DNA of 64,000 bases from Aliarcobacter cryaerophilus ATCC 43158 (GTDB lineage: Bacteria; Campylobacterota; Campylobacteria; Campylobacterales; Arcobacteraceae): contig NZ_CP032823.1 in the NCBI RefSeq assembly GCF_003660105.1, positions 930,001 to 994,000 of the forward strand, in the 5' to 3' direction. Made by a program: the position numbers and the translations under genes. Position 1 is the stretch's first letter. Every line of letters starts with the position of its first letter. Positions 25,949 through 35,355 of this stretch are shown one piece after another. The notes beneath the pieces were generated by a model. That model was not told the DNA's origin and made no database searches. It worked only from the letters and a program-made list of their open reading frames with translations.

Positions 25949-28702
25949 CTACTCTATATTTTTTAAATCTCTATTTTTGTAAGCTAAAATAATTGCAGCA
26001 AAAGCAGTTGCAACAGTTAAGTAAGCCCACATTGGTATAGGTACAGGATCACCTGTTGCATAAGAGTGCATTCCAGATAAGTAAAAGTTTACTCCTAGAT
26101 AAGTCATCATAATAGAGCTAAATGCTAGTAATGAAGCAGTTGCTAAAACATATGGTGTATTTAAAGATTTTACAAATCTAAGATGTAGAACTAAAGCATA
26201 AACAACTATTGAAACATATGCCCAAGTCTCTTTTGGATCCCAACCCCAGTATCTACCCCAAGACTCATTTGCCCAAACTCCACCAAGGAAATTTCCAATA
26301 GTAATACATGCTAAACCAATAATTAGAGAAATCTCATTTATTGCACTTACATGTCTAACAACATCATCCAAATGTGGTCTATTTTTTCTAAAAATAAACA
26401 TAATTAAAGTTAAAAATCCTAATATCGCACTAAGTCCAAAGAATCCGTATGAAGCAGTCAAAATAGATACATGGATTGTAAGCCAATAAGATTTTAAAAC
26501 AGGTACTAAACTTGTAATTTGAGGATCAACATCTGTTAAGTGAGCTGTAAACATAAAAATTCCAGCAATAATTGTAGCTGCACCCAAAGCTAATAAAGAG
26601 TTTCTAAAAAATATAACTCCAGCAAATATAGCAGACCAAGATATATAAATTAAAGTTTCATAAATATCACTCCAAGGAGCATGCCCTGATAAATACCATC
26701 TATAACCCATACCAAAAGTTTGTATAGCAAAAAGTATAGATAAAATAGCAAGTATAATTTTTGTTGTTTTTGCTGGTTTAAACTCTGGTTTGAAAATAAC
26801 AATAAAAGCTAAAACAACCATTACAAAACCTAAAAGAACATAAGCTAAAGTTAGATTGAAGAAAATATCTAGTTTATTGAAAACTATTTCAGCATTTACT
26901 TTTGAAGCAGTAGGTTTTATATCTGTTCCTACTTTGTCTTGATATAAAGCTATCATATCAATATAATTATTTGCACTGTTCCAATCAAAATCCATCGTTG
27001 AGTTGAATAATCCTCTTACAACAGATCCAATAGCAGCTTGATTTTGTCCTGAAAATTCTTGCATTGCTTCAAGAGGAGAGTACCATTTGAAGTTATCATC
27101 TGCACTTTGTTCATCATAAACTTTTGGGAAAATATTTAATAATGCACCATTAAATACACTGTAAATAATATTTAATTTCTCATCTACTTTTATAATATCT
27201 TTTTCGTAAGTTCCTCTTTCAATTGGCTTTGTTAGAAGAGCTTTTTCTGACTCTTTTGTAAGTAAATAATCATTTTTTTCACCAAATGCTTCTGAAAAAG
27301 AGATATATTTTTCACTTTCAGGTACTCCTAGAAATTTTTTAAGTTTTGGAGTATTTATTTTTATTATCTTTACATCTTTCCAAATATCAGGTCTTGTAAT
27401 CATCCCTAAAACAATCTGATTTGCATCCATTCCCATAAATGATGATTTTCCACTTAATTTTTGAACTATTTCTCTATTTAGAGTTGCAAGTGGTTTCATT
27501 CTTCCACCACTACTTTGAACTACTAGATGTCCAAATTTATCTGCAGTTACTTTTGATTCATCTTTTAATTTATTTAAGTAATCAATTCTCATAGTTATAT
27601 CATCAACTATTTTAGTTGATGCATTATCACTCTCATTAGCTTTTAAATTTTGAGTTGAAAGAAGAGCTAAAGTTAAAACAAACATAGCTAAGTTTTTGTT
27701 TGCAACAAATTTTGTTAGTTTTCTAAATCTTGACTTTTTATCAAAAAAGTTTAAAAATAGTCCAAGAGTTAGCAAAAAATATCCAAGATATGTAGGCCAT
27801 TTTCCAGGGTCATTATTTACTGATAGTACGGTTCCACTCTCATCTGGGAAATATGAGCTTTGGAAAAATAAGAAATTTCCTTCATTTAAAGTTCTATTCA
27901 TAAATATTCTATAATCATAAGTTTTATCATCTTTTATAACCGTCACTTCACTAGCATAAGATGATGGAGCCATACTTCCTGGGTATCTTTCTAATTGAAA
28001 TTCATTTAATCTAATAGAAAAAGGAAGAGCAATAAATTTAGAACCATACTCCAAAGTAACTGTGTATTTATCAAAAACAAGATCTCTAGGAACTCCTAAT
28101 TGACCACTTAAACCTGGCAATCTAATAGTCTCTTTTTTATCGTTTAAAGTTACGTCAACAGTAAGTAAGCCCATTTTTGCTTGTTCTTTTTTTTCAAACT
28201 GAAATCTTTTATAATCTATGCTTAAATTGTTGTTGTCAAAATCAACTTTGTAAGAAAAATTGTTTAATTCTGGAAGCAAAGATGTAAACTCTTTTTGCCA
28301 CTCTTTATATGCAACAACTTTTTCACCTTCTTTTACTGTAACTTGTAAGTAAGGTTCTAGCGAAATCATCTGATTTGTTGTAGTACCTTGTGGTATTTGC
28401 ATAATTCCTTCATATCCAATATATCTAGTAATAATTGCTCCTAAAAGTATCACAACAAAAGAGAAGTGAAACAAAAACCTAGGAAGATTATTCCACATTT
28501 TAAATTTATAGATTATTCCAGATAGGTTTATTGTAGTTAAAACTAAAACTATCTCATACCAAGTGTTGTTGTAGACTAAAACTCTAGCCGATGATGTTCC
28601 AAAATCATTTTCAATAAAAGTAGCAACTCCAGCACCAATTGCCAAAATAGCTAACAAAAGCAAGGTTGCTTTAAAAGAGAACAGAAAGTTTAAAAGCTTC
28701 AA
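25949..28702 (-). CDS. ccsBA: Fused System II cytochrome c synthase CcsBA
   Basis: A 917-residue polytopic membrane protein fusing a ResB/CcsB-like N-terminal half and a CcsA-like C-terminal half. The haem-handling WWD motif is visible as WANESWGRYWGWDPKETWA (about residues 805-823), and conserved His residues lie in flanking helices (for example TAHLTD and WLTIHVSI). It exports haem and attaches it to CxxCH motifs of periplasmic apocytochromes c. The fused form is typical of Campylobacterota and Bacteroidota. The start is TTG at 28702 with an AAAGGATATT site just upstream; no better ATG lies before the first membrane helix. Confidence 0.93.
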   Translation of the reverse strand: MKLLNFLFSFKATLLLLAILAIGAGVATFIENDFGTSSARVLVYNNTWYEIVLVLTTINLSGIIYKFKMWNNLPRFLFHFSFVVILLGAIITRYIGYEGIMQIPQGTTTNQMISLEPYLQVTVKEGEKVVAYKEWQKEFTSLLPELNNFSYKVDFDNNNLSIDYKRFQFEKKEQAKMGLLTVDVTLNDKKETIRLPGLSGQLGVPRDLVFDKYTVTLEYGSKFIALPFSIRLNEFQLERYPGSMAPSSYASEVTVIKDDKTYDYRIFMNRTLNEGNFLFFQSSYFPDESGTVLSVNNDPGKWPTYLGYFLLTLGLFLNFFDKKSRFRKLTKFVANKNLAMFVLTLALLSTQNLKANESDNASTKIVDDITMRIDYLNKLKDESKVTADKFGHLVVQSSGGRMKPLATLNREIVQKLSGKSSFMGMDANQIVLGMITRPDIWKDVKIIKINTPKLKKFLGVPESEKYISFSEAFGEKNDYLLTKESEKALLTKPIERGTYEKDIIKVDEKLNIIYSVFNGALLNIFPKVYDEQSADDNFKWYSPLEAMQEFSGQNQAAIGSVVRGLFNSTMDFDWNSANNYIDMIALYQDKVGTDIKPTASKVNAEIVFNKLDIFFNLTLAYVLLGFVMVVLAFIVIFKPEFKPAKTTKIILAILSILFAIQTFGMGYRWYLSGHAPWSDIYETLIYISWSAIFAGVIFFRNSLLALGAATIIAGIFMFTAHLTDVDPQITSLVPVLKSYWLTIHVSILTASYGFFGLSAILGFLTLIMFIFRKNRPHLDDVVRHVSAINEISLIIGLACITIGNFLGGVWANESWGRYWGWDPKETWAYVSIVVYALVLHLRFVKSLNTPYVLATASLLAFSSIMMTYLGVNFYLSGMHSYATGDPVPIPMWAYLTVATAFAAIILAYKNRDLKNIE

Positions 28703-28991
28703 AAATATCCTTTTTTTGTATTCATTTTTGAGAAATTGTATTATTATAAAATTAACATTTAGTTAATTAAGAATATTCTTTAAAATAAAATTATCATACA
28801 AAAAAATTTATATTTTTAAAAGTTATTTTTTGGTATCATTTTACTCTATAAAAAAGCTTATGCTAAAAGCTTTAAAAAATCAAAAGTATTCTTAGCCATA
28901 TTAATATTAAAATAATTAGGTTAAATAGGTATTTTAATTATGCTTTTGAAACTATTAATTTATAGATTAAAATATTTAAAATTGGGGTATT

Positions 28992-30761
28992 ATGCAAAAA
29001 AATAATAATTTTATGAAAAAAGTATTAAATAAGGAAAAATCACTAAAAGCTACGGTACTTTCTCTTTTTATATCTATTATGATTTTACTTTTGATTATTT
29101 TTGGTGTTCAGTTAATATATATTGACAACAGTCAATCTAAAAGAGATATAAGTGAAAAATTAAAAAATCTTTCACATAATTTAAATGAATTAATCAAAAA
29201 TAGCAATAATCAAAACTTTAGAATGATTGAGATGTTAAGTATTATGAATCATAAAGATAAAGTAGATCAAGATAAAAATTTTGAAGCATATGTACAAGTT
29301 TTAAATATCCAAAAGAATTTTTATGCTGTTTATACAGGTTATGAAGATGGAAGTTTCTATGAGCTTATAAATTTAAATATTAATAAAAAATTGAAAGAAG
29401 TATATAAAGCAAGTGAACTTGATAGATGGGTTTTAATTAAAATAGATGGGAATAGTATAAATAAAAAAGAGATAACACTTTATGATGAAAATTTAAATCA
29501 AACTGCAAAAAGAGTTGAAGAAAATAGTTATAATCCTACAAAAAGACCATGGTATGAGATGGCAATATCTAGTGGAAATAGGGCTATAAAAACAGCTCCA
29601 TATAAATTTTCACATATTGACTCTTTTGGACTTACTTTTTCAAAAGAGTTAAATGGTAGCAAAAATGTTGTATCTGTTGATTTTTTGATTGAAGATTTCA
29701 AAAATACATTTAAAGATAATATAAATCAAGATACTATGGATATGTTTTTATTTAAAAAAGGTGGAACTATAATTTCTTCTATTACAAAAGATGAGGATTT
29801 ATTAGCTAAATTTTTTGAGGAAAATAAAGATTTAGAGAAATTTGAAAATGCAAATATTGTAAATGTAAAAGATACAAAATATATTGTACAAATTGAAAAA
29901 CTGAAGAATTCAGAAAATGATGATTATATTATTCTTTTTGCAGATTATAAAAAGACTGTTGCGCCTTATTTTTCTCAAACGTTTAATTTAATATTGAGTT
30001 TATTTATTGTTTGTCTTATTATGATACCTTTGATAATATATTTTTCAAAAATTATTGTAGCTCCTATTTTTAAACTTGTTCAAGAGAGTAAAAAAATAAA
30101 AAATAGAAAATATGATTCTATTTCAAAAGTGGATAGCTCTATTTTAGAAGTTTCAATTTTATCAAATTCATTTTTGGATATGTCAAAATCTATTTATGAG
30201 TATCAACAATCATTAGAAGAAAAAGTAGAACAAAGAACAAAAGAGTTAAATATTAAAAATGAAGAGCTTTTTAAGCTATCAATTACAGATAAATTAACAG
30301 GACTTTACAACAGAGTTAAACTAGACAATGTATTACAAGAGAATATGAGCCTATCTTTGAGATATGGGAATGTTTTTTCTGTGATTATTATAGATATAGA
30401 TTTCTTTAAAAAGATAAATGATAATTTTGGACATCAAGTTGGAGATGATGTTTTAAAAGAGTGTTCAAATATTTTAAGTCAAAATATAAGAAATGTCGAT
30501 ACTTTAGGAAGATGGGGTGGGGAGGAGTTTTTAGTAGTTTGTCCAGAAACTTTAAAAGATGGTGCAAAAGATTTAGCAATAAAACTAAATAAGGCAATTA
30601 AGCTTCATAAATTTAGTACTTATCCAAATAGTGTAACTATTAGTGTGGGTGTTGCTTCATGTAGTTTAAAGGACTTAAACTATGATGATATAATCTCAAA
30701 TGCAGACAAAGCTTTATATGAAGCTAAAAATAATGGAAGAGATAGAGTTGAAGTTTTTTAA
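28992..30761 (+). CDS. Membrane diguanylate cyclase with periplasmic Cache domain
   Basis: A 589-residue protein: TM1 (about 20-42), an extracytoplasmic dCache-type sensor (about 45-325) with the typical RPWYEMA block, TM2 (about 330-352), a HAMP-like linker and coiled coil, then GGDEF (about 425-589). The active-site signature is intact (GGEEF in GRWGGEEFLVV), and an inhibitory I-site RxxD (RNVD) lies five residues before it. It should therefore make c-di-GMP with product inhibition in response to an external ligand. It is the only GGDEF protein in the window with an intact active site. A GGGGTATT site precedes the ATG. The 289-bp gap upstream, shared with ccsBA, shows no ORF and no clear RNA. 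Confidence 0.9.
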   Translation: MQKNNNFMKKVLNKEKSLKATVLSLFISIMILLLIIFGVQLIYIDNSQSKRDISEKLKNLSHNLNELIKNSNNQNFRMIEMLSIMNHKDKVDQDKNFEAYVQVLNIQKNFYAVYTGYEDGSFYELINLNINKKLKEVYKASELDRWVLIKIDGNSINKKEITLYDENLNQTAKRVEENSYNPTKRPWYEMAISSGNRAIKTAPYKFSHIDSFGLTFSKELNGSKNVVSVDFLIEDFKNTFKDNINQDTMDMFLFKKGGTIISSITKDEDLLAKFFEENKDLEKFENANIVNVKDTKYIVQIEKLKNSENDDYIILFADYKKTVAPYFSQTFNLILSLFIVCLIMIPLIIYFSKIIVAPIFKLVQESKKIKNRKYDSISKVDSSILEVSILSNSFLDMSKSIYEYQQSLEEKVEQRTKELNIKNEELFKLSITDKLTGLYNRVKLDNVLQENMSLSLRYGNVFSVIIIDIDFFKKINDNFGHQVGDDVLKECSNILSQNIRNVDTLGRWGGEEFLVVCPETLKDGAKDLAIKLNKAIKLHKFSTYPNSVTISVGVASCSLKDLNYDDIISNADKALYEAKNNGRDRVEVF

Positions 30762-30790
30762 ATATGATTTAAAGTTTAAGTTTAAATATC

Positions 30791-30796
30791 TATAAT
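30791..30796 (+). promoter_or_regulatory. -10 box of cmoB, predicting a leaderless or near-leaderless mRNA
   Basis: TATAAT with the cmoB ATG only seven bases further on (30804). Transcription would begin at or one base before the start codon, and no Shine-Dalgarno is present. Confidence 0.45.
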
Positions 30797-30803
30797 TTCA
30801 CCT

Positions 30804-31718
30804 ATGAATATTGAAAAACTAAAAAACAAAAAAAATGAGTGCAGAACTTGGAAAAATGTAGAGCCTTGGTATAGGGAACTTCAAAATGCACAAAAAATAG
30901 AAAAAACAGATTTAAAAGTTGATTTTGGAGATTGGTTTACTATTGGTTCTCGAGATGATTTAAGCAATGAAGATTATGAAACTATCGTTAAAACAGCAAA
31001 AGCTTTGATACCTTGGAGAAAAGGACCTTTTAAGATTTTTGACCTTGAAATTGATAGTGAGTGGCAAAGTAATCTAAAATATAATCTAATAAGACCACAC
31101 TTTAATCTAAAAGATAAAATTGTTGCAGATATTGGCTGTAACAATGGATACTATATGTTTAGAATGCTTGAAGATAAACCAAAAAGATTGGTAGGTTTTG
31201 ATCCATCACCTCTAACTTTACATCAGTTTGAGTTTGTAAATTCTTTTGTAAAGTCTGATATTGTTTATGAGATGTTAGGTGTTGAGCATTTGGAATTTTA
31301 TAATCATAAGTTTGATTTTATTTTTATGTTGGGAGTTTTATATCATAGAGCTGATCCAGTTGGAACTTTAAAGGCATTAAATAAAGGATTAAATAGTAAA
31401 GGTGAAATTATAATAGATACATTTATGATAGATGGAGATGATGAAATGTGTTTAACTCCAAATCAAAGATACTCTAAAATTCCAAATATCTATTTTATTC
31501 CTACAATTCCTGCTTTAAAAAATTGGTTAATAAGAGCTGGATTTGAAAATATTGAAGTATTATCAACAGTTGTTACAACAAAAGATGAACAAAGAGCTAC
31601 TCCTTGGAGTTTTGATGAGAGTTTAGAAGATTTTTTAGATCCAAATGATAGTAGTAAAACAGTTGAAGGTTATCCTGCTCCAAAAAGAGTATATATAAAA
31701 GCTAAAAAAGTTTTATAA
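30804..31718 (+). CDS. cmoB: tRNA U34 carboxymethyltransferase CmoB
   Basis: A 304-residue SAM-binding enzyme. The N-terminal region has WRKGPFKIFDLEIDSEWQSNLK, typical of CmoB, and the Rossmann motif I is VADIGCNNGYYMF (about 108-120). MLGVLYHRADPVGTL and the late ATPWSF block also match the family. CmoB transfers a carboxymethyl group from carboxy-SAM to 5-hydroxyuridine 34, giving cmo5U at the tRNA wobble position. The partner CmoA is not in this window. Confidence 0.92.
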   Translation: MNIEKLKNKKNECRTWKNVEPWYRELQNAQKIEKTDLKVDFGDWFTIGSRDDLSNEDYETIVKTAKALIPWRKGPFKIFDLEIDSEWQSNLKYNLIRPHFNLKDKIVADIGCNNGYYMFRMLEDKPKRLVGFDPSPLTLHQFEFVNSFVKSDIVYEMLGVEHLEFYNHKFDFIFMLGVLYHRADPVGTLKALNKGLNSKGEIIIDTFMIDGDDEMCLTPNQRYSKIPNIYFIPTIPALKNWLIRAGFENIEVLSTVVTTKDEQRATPWSFDESLEDFLDPNDSSKTVEGYPAPKRVYIKAKKVL

Positions 31719-31733
31719 AATTAAAAAATATAA

Positions 31734-32708
31734 TTAAAAAAGCTTGAAATTATCAATACTATTTATTTTTGAAAATTTCAAGAACTCTCCTCTTCCTTTA
31801 TTTTTTGCTTCAACTAGTGCAATATCAGCATTTTTTATAGCATCGTCAAGTGACATATTTGAGTTTAAGACAAATTTTTCAAAACCAATACTAACTGTTT
31901 TTTGTAGAGTTTGTCTAGTTCCTTCATCTACAATTACTCTAGCTTTTGAGAAATCACTAATAATTTTTTTTGCAACTTCACAAGCTTGATTTTCATCATC
32001 ATTACTTAAAATAGATACTAAAAAAGTATCTGTCTCAAGTCTTCCTACAATATCAAACTCATTTATATTTGAGTGAATAACTCTTGCTAATTCTATTAAA
32101 ACTTTATCTGCAATTTCATAATTAAACTCATCAACTACGGCTTTAAATCTATCTATTCCTATCATAAGTAAAAAAATCTCATTTTGTTTGTTATTTGACA
32201 ACTTAAGGTATGAAGATAGATTTTCAATAAAATAGTGACTTGAGAATACATTTGTAACAGAATCAAGAGAAGAAGAGTCAATAAAGTTTTTCTTTAAAAT
32301 AGCATTTTGAACAATTGTTGAAATAATAAAAAATGTTGCTTCAATTGAGTTATATTTATTTTCTAAAAATAAAGAGTGTTCTTCTGATGATGCACAAAAA
32401 GATATAGTTGCATTTAAATTTGTATGTGTGTTTATTATAAAAAATTGTGATAAATCATCATCTAAATAAAATTTATCACCTTTTGCTAAAATATCAGTTT
32501 TATTATTTTTGTTTATATCAAATAATGAAAATACCATATTTTTTATAGCAAACTCTTCTTCTAGCCATAAAAAAATATCACTTGCAAGTTGGTTTAAATT
32601 TGAAGAGTATTGAAGCTGTTCATATAGCTTAAAAATACTATCCAATGTTTCAAATACTACCTTGTCAAATGCAGATTGTTTAATTAACTCTATAATACTA
32701 TTTCTCAT
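31734..32708 (-). CDS. GGDEF-domain protein with degenerate active site (paralogue 1)
   Basis: A 324-residue soluble protein. An N-terminal region of about 150 residues (GAF-like in size, no clear motif) is followed by a GGDEF-type domain recognised from GIDRFKAVVDEFNYEIADKVL and the C-terminal ADIALVEAKNKGR. The GGDEF signature is replaced by LETDTF (after IVGR), and the I-site position reads NEFD rather than RxxD. Cyclase activity is not expected. It is closely related to the next gene upstream and separated from it by 9 bp, suggesting tandem duplication. Confidence 0.75.
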   Translation of the reverse strand: MRNSIIELIKQSAFDKVVFETLDSIFKLYEQLQYSSNLNQLASDIFLWLEEEFAIKNMVFSLFDINKNNKTDILAKGDKFYLDDDLSQFFIINTHTNLNATISFCASSEEHSLFLENKYNSIEATFFIISTIVQNAILKKNFIDSSSLDSVTNVFSSHYFIENLSSYLKLSNNKQNEIFLLMIGIDRFKAVVDEFNYEIADKVLIELARVIHSNINEFDIVGRLETDTFLVSILSNDDENQACEVAKKIISDFSKARVIVDEGTRQTLQKTVSIGFEKFVLNSNMSLDDAIKNADIALVEAKNKGRGEFLKFSKINSIDNFKLF

Positions 32709-32717
32709 AAATCTTAC

Positions 32718-33620
32718 CTAAAAAAGTTCAATCTTAGCTGTTTCATCTTCACTAAATACAAACGCAATACCTCTACTTTTATTTTTAGCTTCTCTAATTG
32801 CAATATCTGACTTTTTTATTATTGTATCTAAATCTTCTCCATCTTTTGGGTAAAATGAGATTCCAACACAGATTGTTTTCATCAAAATTTGATTATTATC
32901 AGGGTTTATAACTATCTTCTCTTTTTTAAAAGCATCTATTAGCTTATTTGCAACAAAAACAGCATTTTCTTCCTCTTGTATATTTTGAAGTAAAACCAAA
33001 AAAGCATCATTTGATACTCTTATTACTAAATCAGAATCTCTAGTTCCAGCTTGTAAAACTTGTGCTAATTGTTTTATTACTCTATCACCAATTTCATAGT
33101 TAAATTCATCTAAAACAGCTTTAAAGTGATCAACACCAACTTTTAAAAATGCTATTTTTTTTCCTTCTCTCAAAGCCAAACTAAAAATTGATCTTATATA
33201 GTGATTTAAATAGGTTCTATTGTAGCACCCTGTTAGTAAATCTATAATCAAAATATCTGAGATAGTATTTTCTAAATGTTTTGTATAGATATTCATAGAT
33301 AAGATATCTAGTGAAATATTAATATTTGTAGTGTCTTTTTTTAATTCATCAAGCTTATTTTTATTTTTAAAAATAATTCCAAAAGTAAGCTCAAGACTAT
33401 TTGTAAGTTTTGTTTTATATGTATAGAAAAATGTTGAATTTTCTTCATTTGAATTATCAAATACACTACTTGAAATACCATTTTTTTTAAGATAAATTTT
33501 TAATGAGTCTATATCAAAATTAAACTGTAGAAATTCAAAAATATCATCAAAAATCTCTTGTTTTTCACTTATTGATAGCTTATGAGATAATTGCGTGATA
33601 GTTTCATAGAAATTTCTCAT
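32718..33620 (-). CDS. GGDEF-domain protein with degenerate active site but retained I-site (paralogue 2)
   Basis: A 300-residue soluble protein related to its downstream neighbour. The GGDEF-type domain (about 135-300) contains GVDHFKAVLDEFNYEIGDRV and SDIAIREAKNKSR. The active-site signature reads SNDAF instead of GGDEF, but RDSD lies five residues before it, the spacing of a canonical RxxD inhibitory site. It could thus be a c-di-GMP receptor rather than an enzyme. I place the start at the ATG at 33620, whose ATGA overlaps the stop of the hydrolase gene; an upstream ATG at 33638 would add six residues. Confidence 0.75.
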   Translation of the reverse strand: MRNFYETITQLSHKLSISEKQEIFDDIFEFLQFNFDIDSLKIYLKKNGISSSVFDNSNEENSTFFYTYKTKLTNSLELTFGIIFKNKNKLDELKKDTTNINISLDILSMNIYTKHLENTISDILIIDLLTGCYNRTYLNHYIRSIFSLALREGKKIAFLKVGVDHFKAVLDEFNYEIGDRVIKQLAQVLQAGTRDSDLVIRVSNDAFLVLLQNIQEEENAVFVANKLIDAFKKEKIVINPDNNQILMKTICVGISFYPKDGEDLDTIIKKSDIAIREAKNKSRGIAFVFSEDETAKIELF

Positions 33621-34213
33621 TTTATATGTTTTTCCCATAGAGTAATATTATCAATTTCATTAAAAAGAGTAGTTTTATCACCATGACCTGGGTAAATATT
33701 GTAATTATTTTTCCATTTTAAAATTTTATTTAAACTTTTTTTCATCTGAGTTGCACTTGAATTTGGAAAATCAAATCTTCCAATAGTTCCTTTAAAAATA
33801 AAATCTCCACTAAAAAATGTTTTATTTATTTCAATCATACTACATCCTGGAGTATGTCCAGGAAAATGGTGAAATTTAATTTTTACACCTTCAATTTCAA
33901 GTTCTTCATCTGGGTTTACTAGAATATCTGCTTTTGAGTGAGGCATGCCTAAATTGTATGGGTTTAAAGTTAGCATAAATTCATCATCTTTTGGAGTATA
34001 AAGCTTTATATTAAAAAGCTCTTTTACCTCTTGATTTGACCAAATATGATCAAAATGTCCATGTGTATTTAAAACAGCAACAGGATTTTTGATATTTTGT
34101 TTAATCCAAGCAGTAGCATTTACACCGGGGTCAATTATAAAATCTTTATTATCGATAGTAACAATATAACAATTCGTGGCATAATCACCCATAGGATGAA
34201 CTTTAATTTCCAT
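33617..34213 (-). CDS. Metallo-beta-lactamase-fold hydrolase, glyoxalase II-like
   Basis: A 198-residue MBL-fold protein with the metal motif THGHFDH, a second His in FPGHTPGC, the Asp in FFSGDFIF, and a final His in YPGHGD, all in the expected order. Small stand-alone proteins of this type are hydroxyacylglutathione hydrolase-like thioesterases; the substrate cannot be assigned. It is the first gene of a three-gene minus-strand operon with the two degenerate GGDEF genes and is coupled to the second by an ATGA overlap. Confidence 0.85.
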   Translation of the reverse strand: MEIKVHPMGDYATNCYIVTIDNKDFIIDPGVNATAWIKQNIKNPVAVLNTHGHFDHIWSNQEVKELFNIKLYTPKDDEFMLTLNPYNLGMPHSKADILVNPDEELEIEGVKIKFHHFPGHTPGCSMIEINKTFFSGDFIFKGTIGRFDFPNSSATQMKKSLNKILKWKNNYNIYPGHGDKTTLFNEIDNITLWEKHIK

Positions 34214-34269
34214 TTTAAACCTTAATTTGCTAAAATTGTCTGATTATATCTAAAAAAAGGTTAATTTAC

Positions 34270-35088
34270 ATGGATTATTTCATAATTTTAGAGGATATTT
34301 TACTCACAAAATTACCAAAAGAAAAGTTTATAAAGTTTGATAAATTTTATAAACTTTTTTTAGAAAATAAGCTTATTTTTAATCATAATTATATAGCTTT
34401 AGAGATAAAAAATCCATCTTATGCTGATTTTTTATCTATAGTAAAACCAACAGAACTTCCTCCAATAAAAAACTTTAAAACGAAAGAGGGAAAAAAATAT
34501 TTAGTACACACTATTTTACACATTGAATATAGTGCTGTTGATTTAGCTTTAGATGCAGCTTTAAGATACCAAAATATGCCTTTTGAATTCTATAAAGATT
34601 GGTTAGAAGTTGCTAGTGATGAGATTAGACATTTTTTGATTTTAGAAAAATTATTAGAAGAGTTAAATGGTTTTTATGGAGAGTTTGAAGTACATAAAAA
34701 TTTGTTTGAAGCTATGCAACAAACTCCTGATTTTTTAAGCCGTATGGCATGTGTCCCTAGGTATTTAGAAGCGAATGGTCTTGATCAAAATCCAAAAATT
34801 ATGGAAAAACTAAACTCAAATAAAGATGAATTTAATATTAAGCTAATAGGTGCTTTAAAAATAATTTTAGAAGAAGAGATAAGCCATGTAAAAAAAGGTG
34901 ATTTTTGGTTTAAATATGAGTGTGAAAAAGTAGGGTGCAATCCAGAAATTACCTATTTTAAAGCTATAGAAAAGGTTTTTCCAGGTAGTACTAAAAGAAA
35001 AATGGATTTGAATTTTAGTGCTAGAAAAGAGGCTGGATTTTCTTGTGAAGAGCTTAAGTTTTTATCAAAAAAAGATGATTGTATTTAG
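34270..35088 (+). CDS. DUF455 family ferritin-like protein
   Basis: A 272-residue protein with the DUF455 ferritin-like four-helix signature. Metal-ligand-like Glu/His motifs are HIEYSAVDLALDAALR, ASDEIRHFLILEKLL and EEEISHVKKGDFWF, which fit the ExnH pairs of a di-iron or related centre. VPRYLEANGLDQNP is another recognisable family block. The function of DUF455 is not established to my knowledge. An AAAAAAGG site lies upstream, and the gene is divergent from the MBL hydrolase. Confidence 0.75.
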   Translation: MDYFIILEDILLTKLPKEKFIKFDKFYKLFLENKLIFNHNYIALEIKNPSYADFLSIVKPTELPPIKNFKTKEGKKYLVHTILHIEYSAVDLALDAALRYQNMPFEFYKDWLEVASDEIRHFLILEKLLEELNGFYGEFEVHKNLFEAMQQTPDFLSRMACVPRYLEANGLDQNPKIMEKLNSNKDEFNIKLIGALKIILEEEISHVKKGDFWFKYECEKVGCNPEITYFKAIEKVFPGSTKRKMDLNFSARKEAGFSCEELKFLSKKDDCI

Positions 35089-35134
35089 CTTGATATAAAT
35101 TAATGGATTTTATTTTTATTTTTGTTATATTTTG

Positions 35135-35154
35135 TATAATATTTCAATAAAGGA
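35135..35154 (+). promoter_or_regulatory. Promoter -10 and ribosome binding site for the small membrane gene
   Basis: TATAAT at 35135-35140 and AAAGGA at 35149-35154, nine bases before the ATG at 35164. They support real expression of the short gene. Confidence 0.45.
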
Positions 35155-35163
35155 TATTTTTTT

Positions 35164-35352
35164 ATGATAGATGTTGTTATATACTCTGTTTTTATTTTGG
35201 CATTGATTGCATTTTCACTCTCTCCTGCTATTTATGTAACAAATAAATTATCAAGTAAGTTTATTTTTATAAATAATAACTCTACAAAAATATCAATATT
35301 TTTTGCAATTTTGATTTCAAGTATTGCAACATTTTTTATATTTTGGTTTTAA
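35164..35352 (+). CDS. Small two-helix membrane protein of unknown function
   Basis: A 62-residue protein made almost entirely of two hydrophobic segments (about residues 3-25 and 40-61), joined by a short loop containing NKLSSKF. I do not recognise a family. A -10 box and a ribosome binding site support the start. It ends 3 bp before the interrupted gene that follows, so the two are probably one transcript. Confidence 0.5.
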   Translation: MIDVVIYSVFILALIAFSLSPAIYVTNKLSSKFIFINNNSTKISIFFAILISSIATFFIFWF

Positions 35353-35355
35353 TAA

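Noticed and set aside
33621-33638. Upstream ATG for the degenerate GGDEF gene
   Set aside because: The ATGA overlap at 33620 with the preceding stop is the more typical coupled start.
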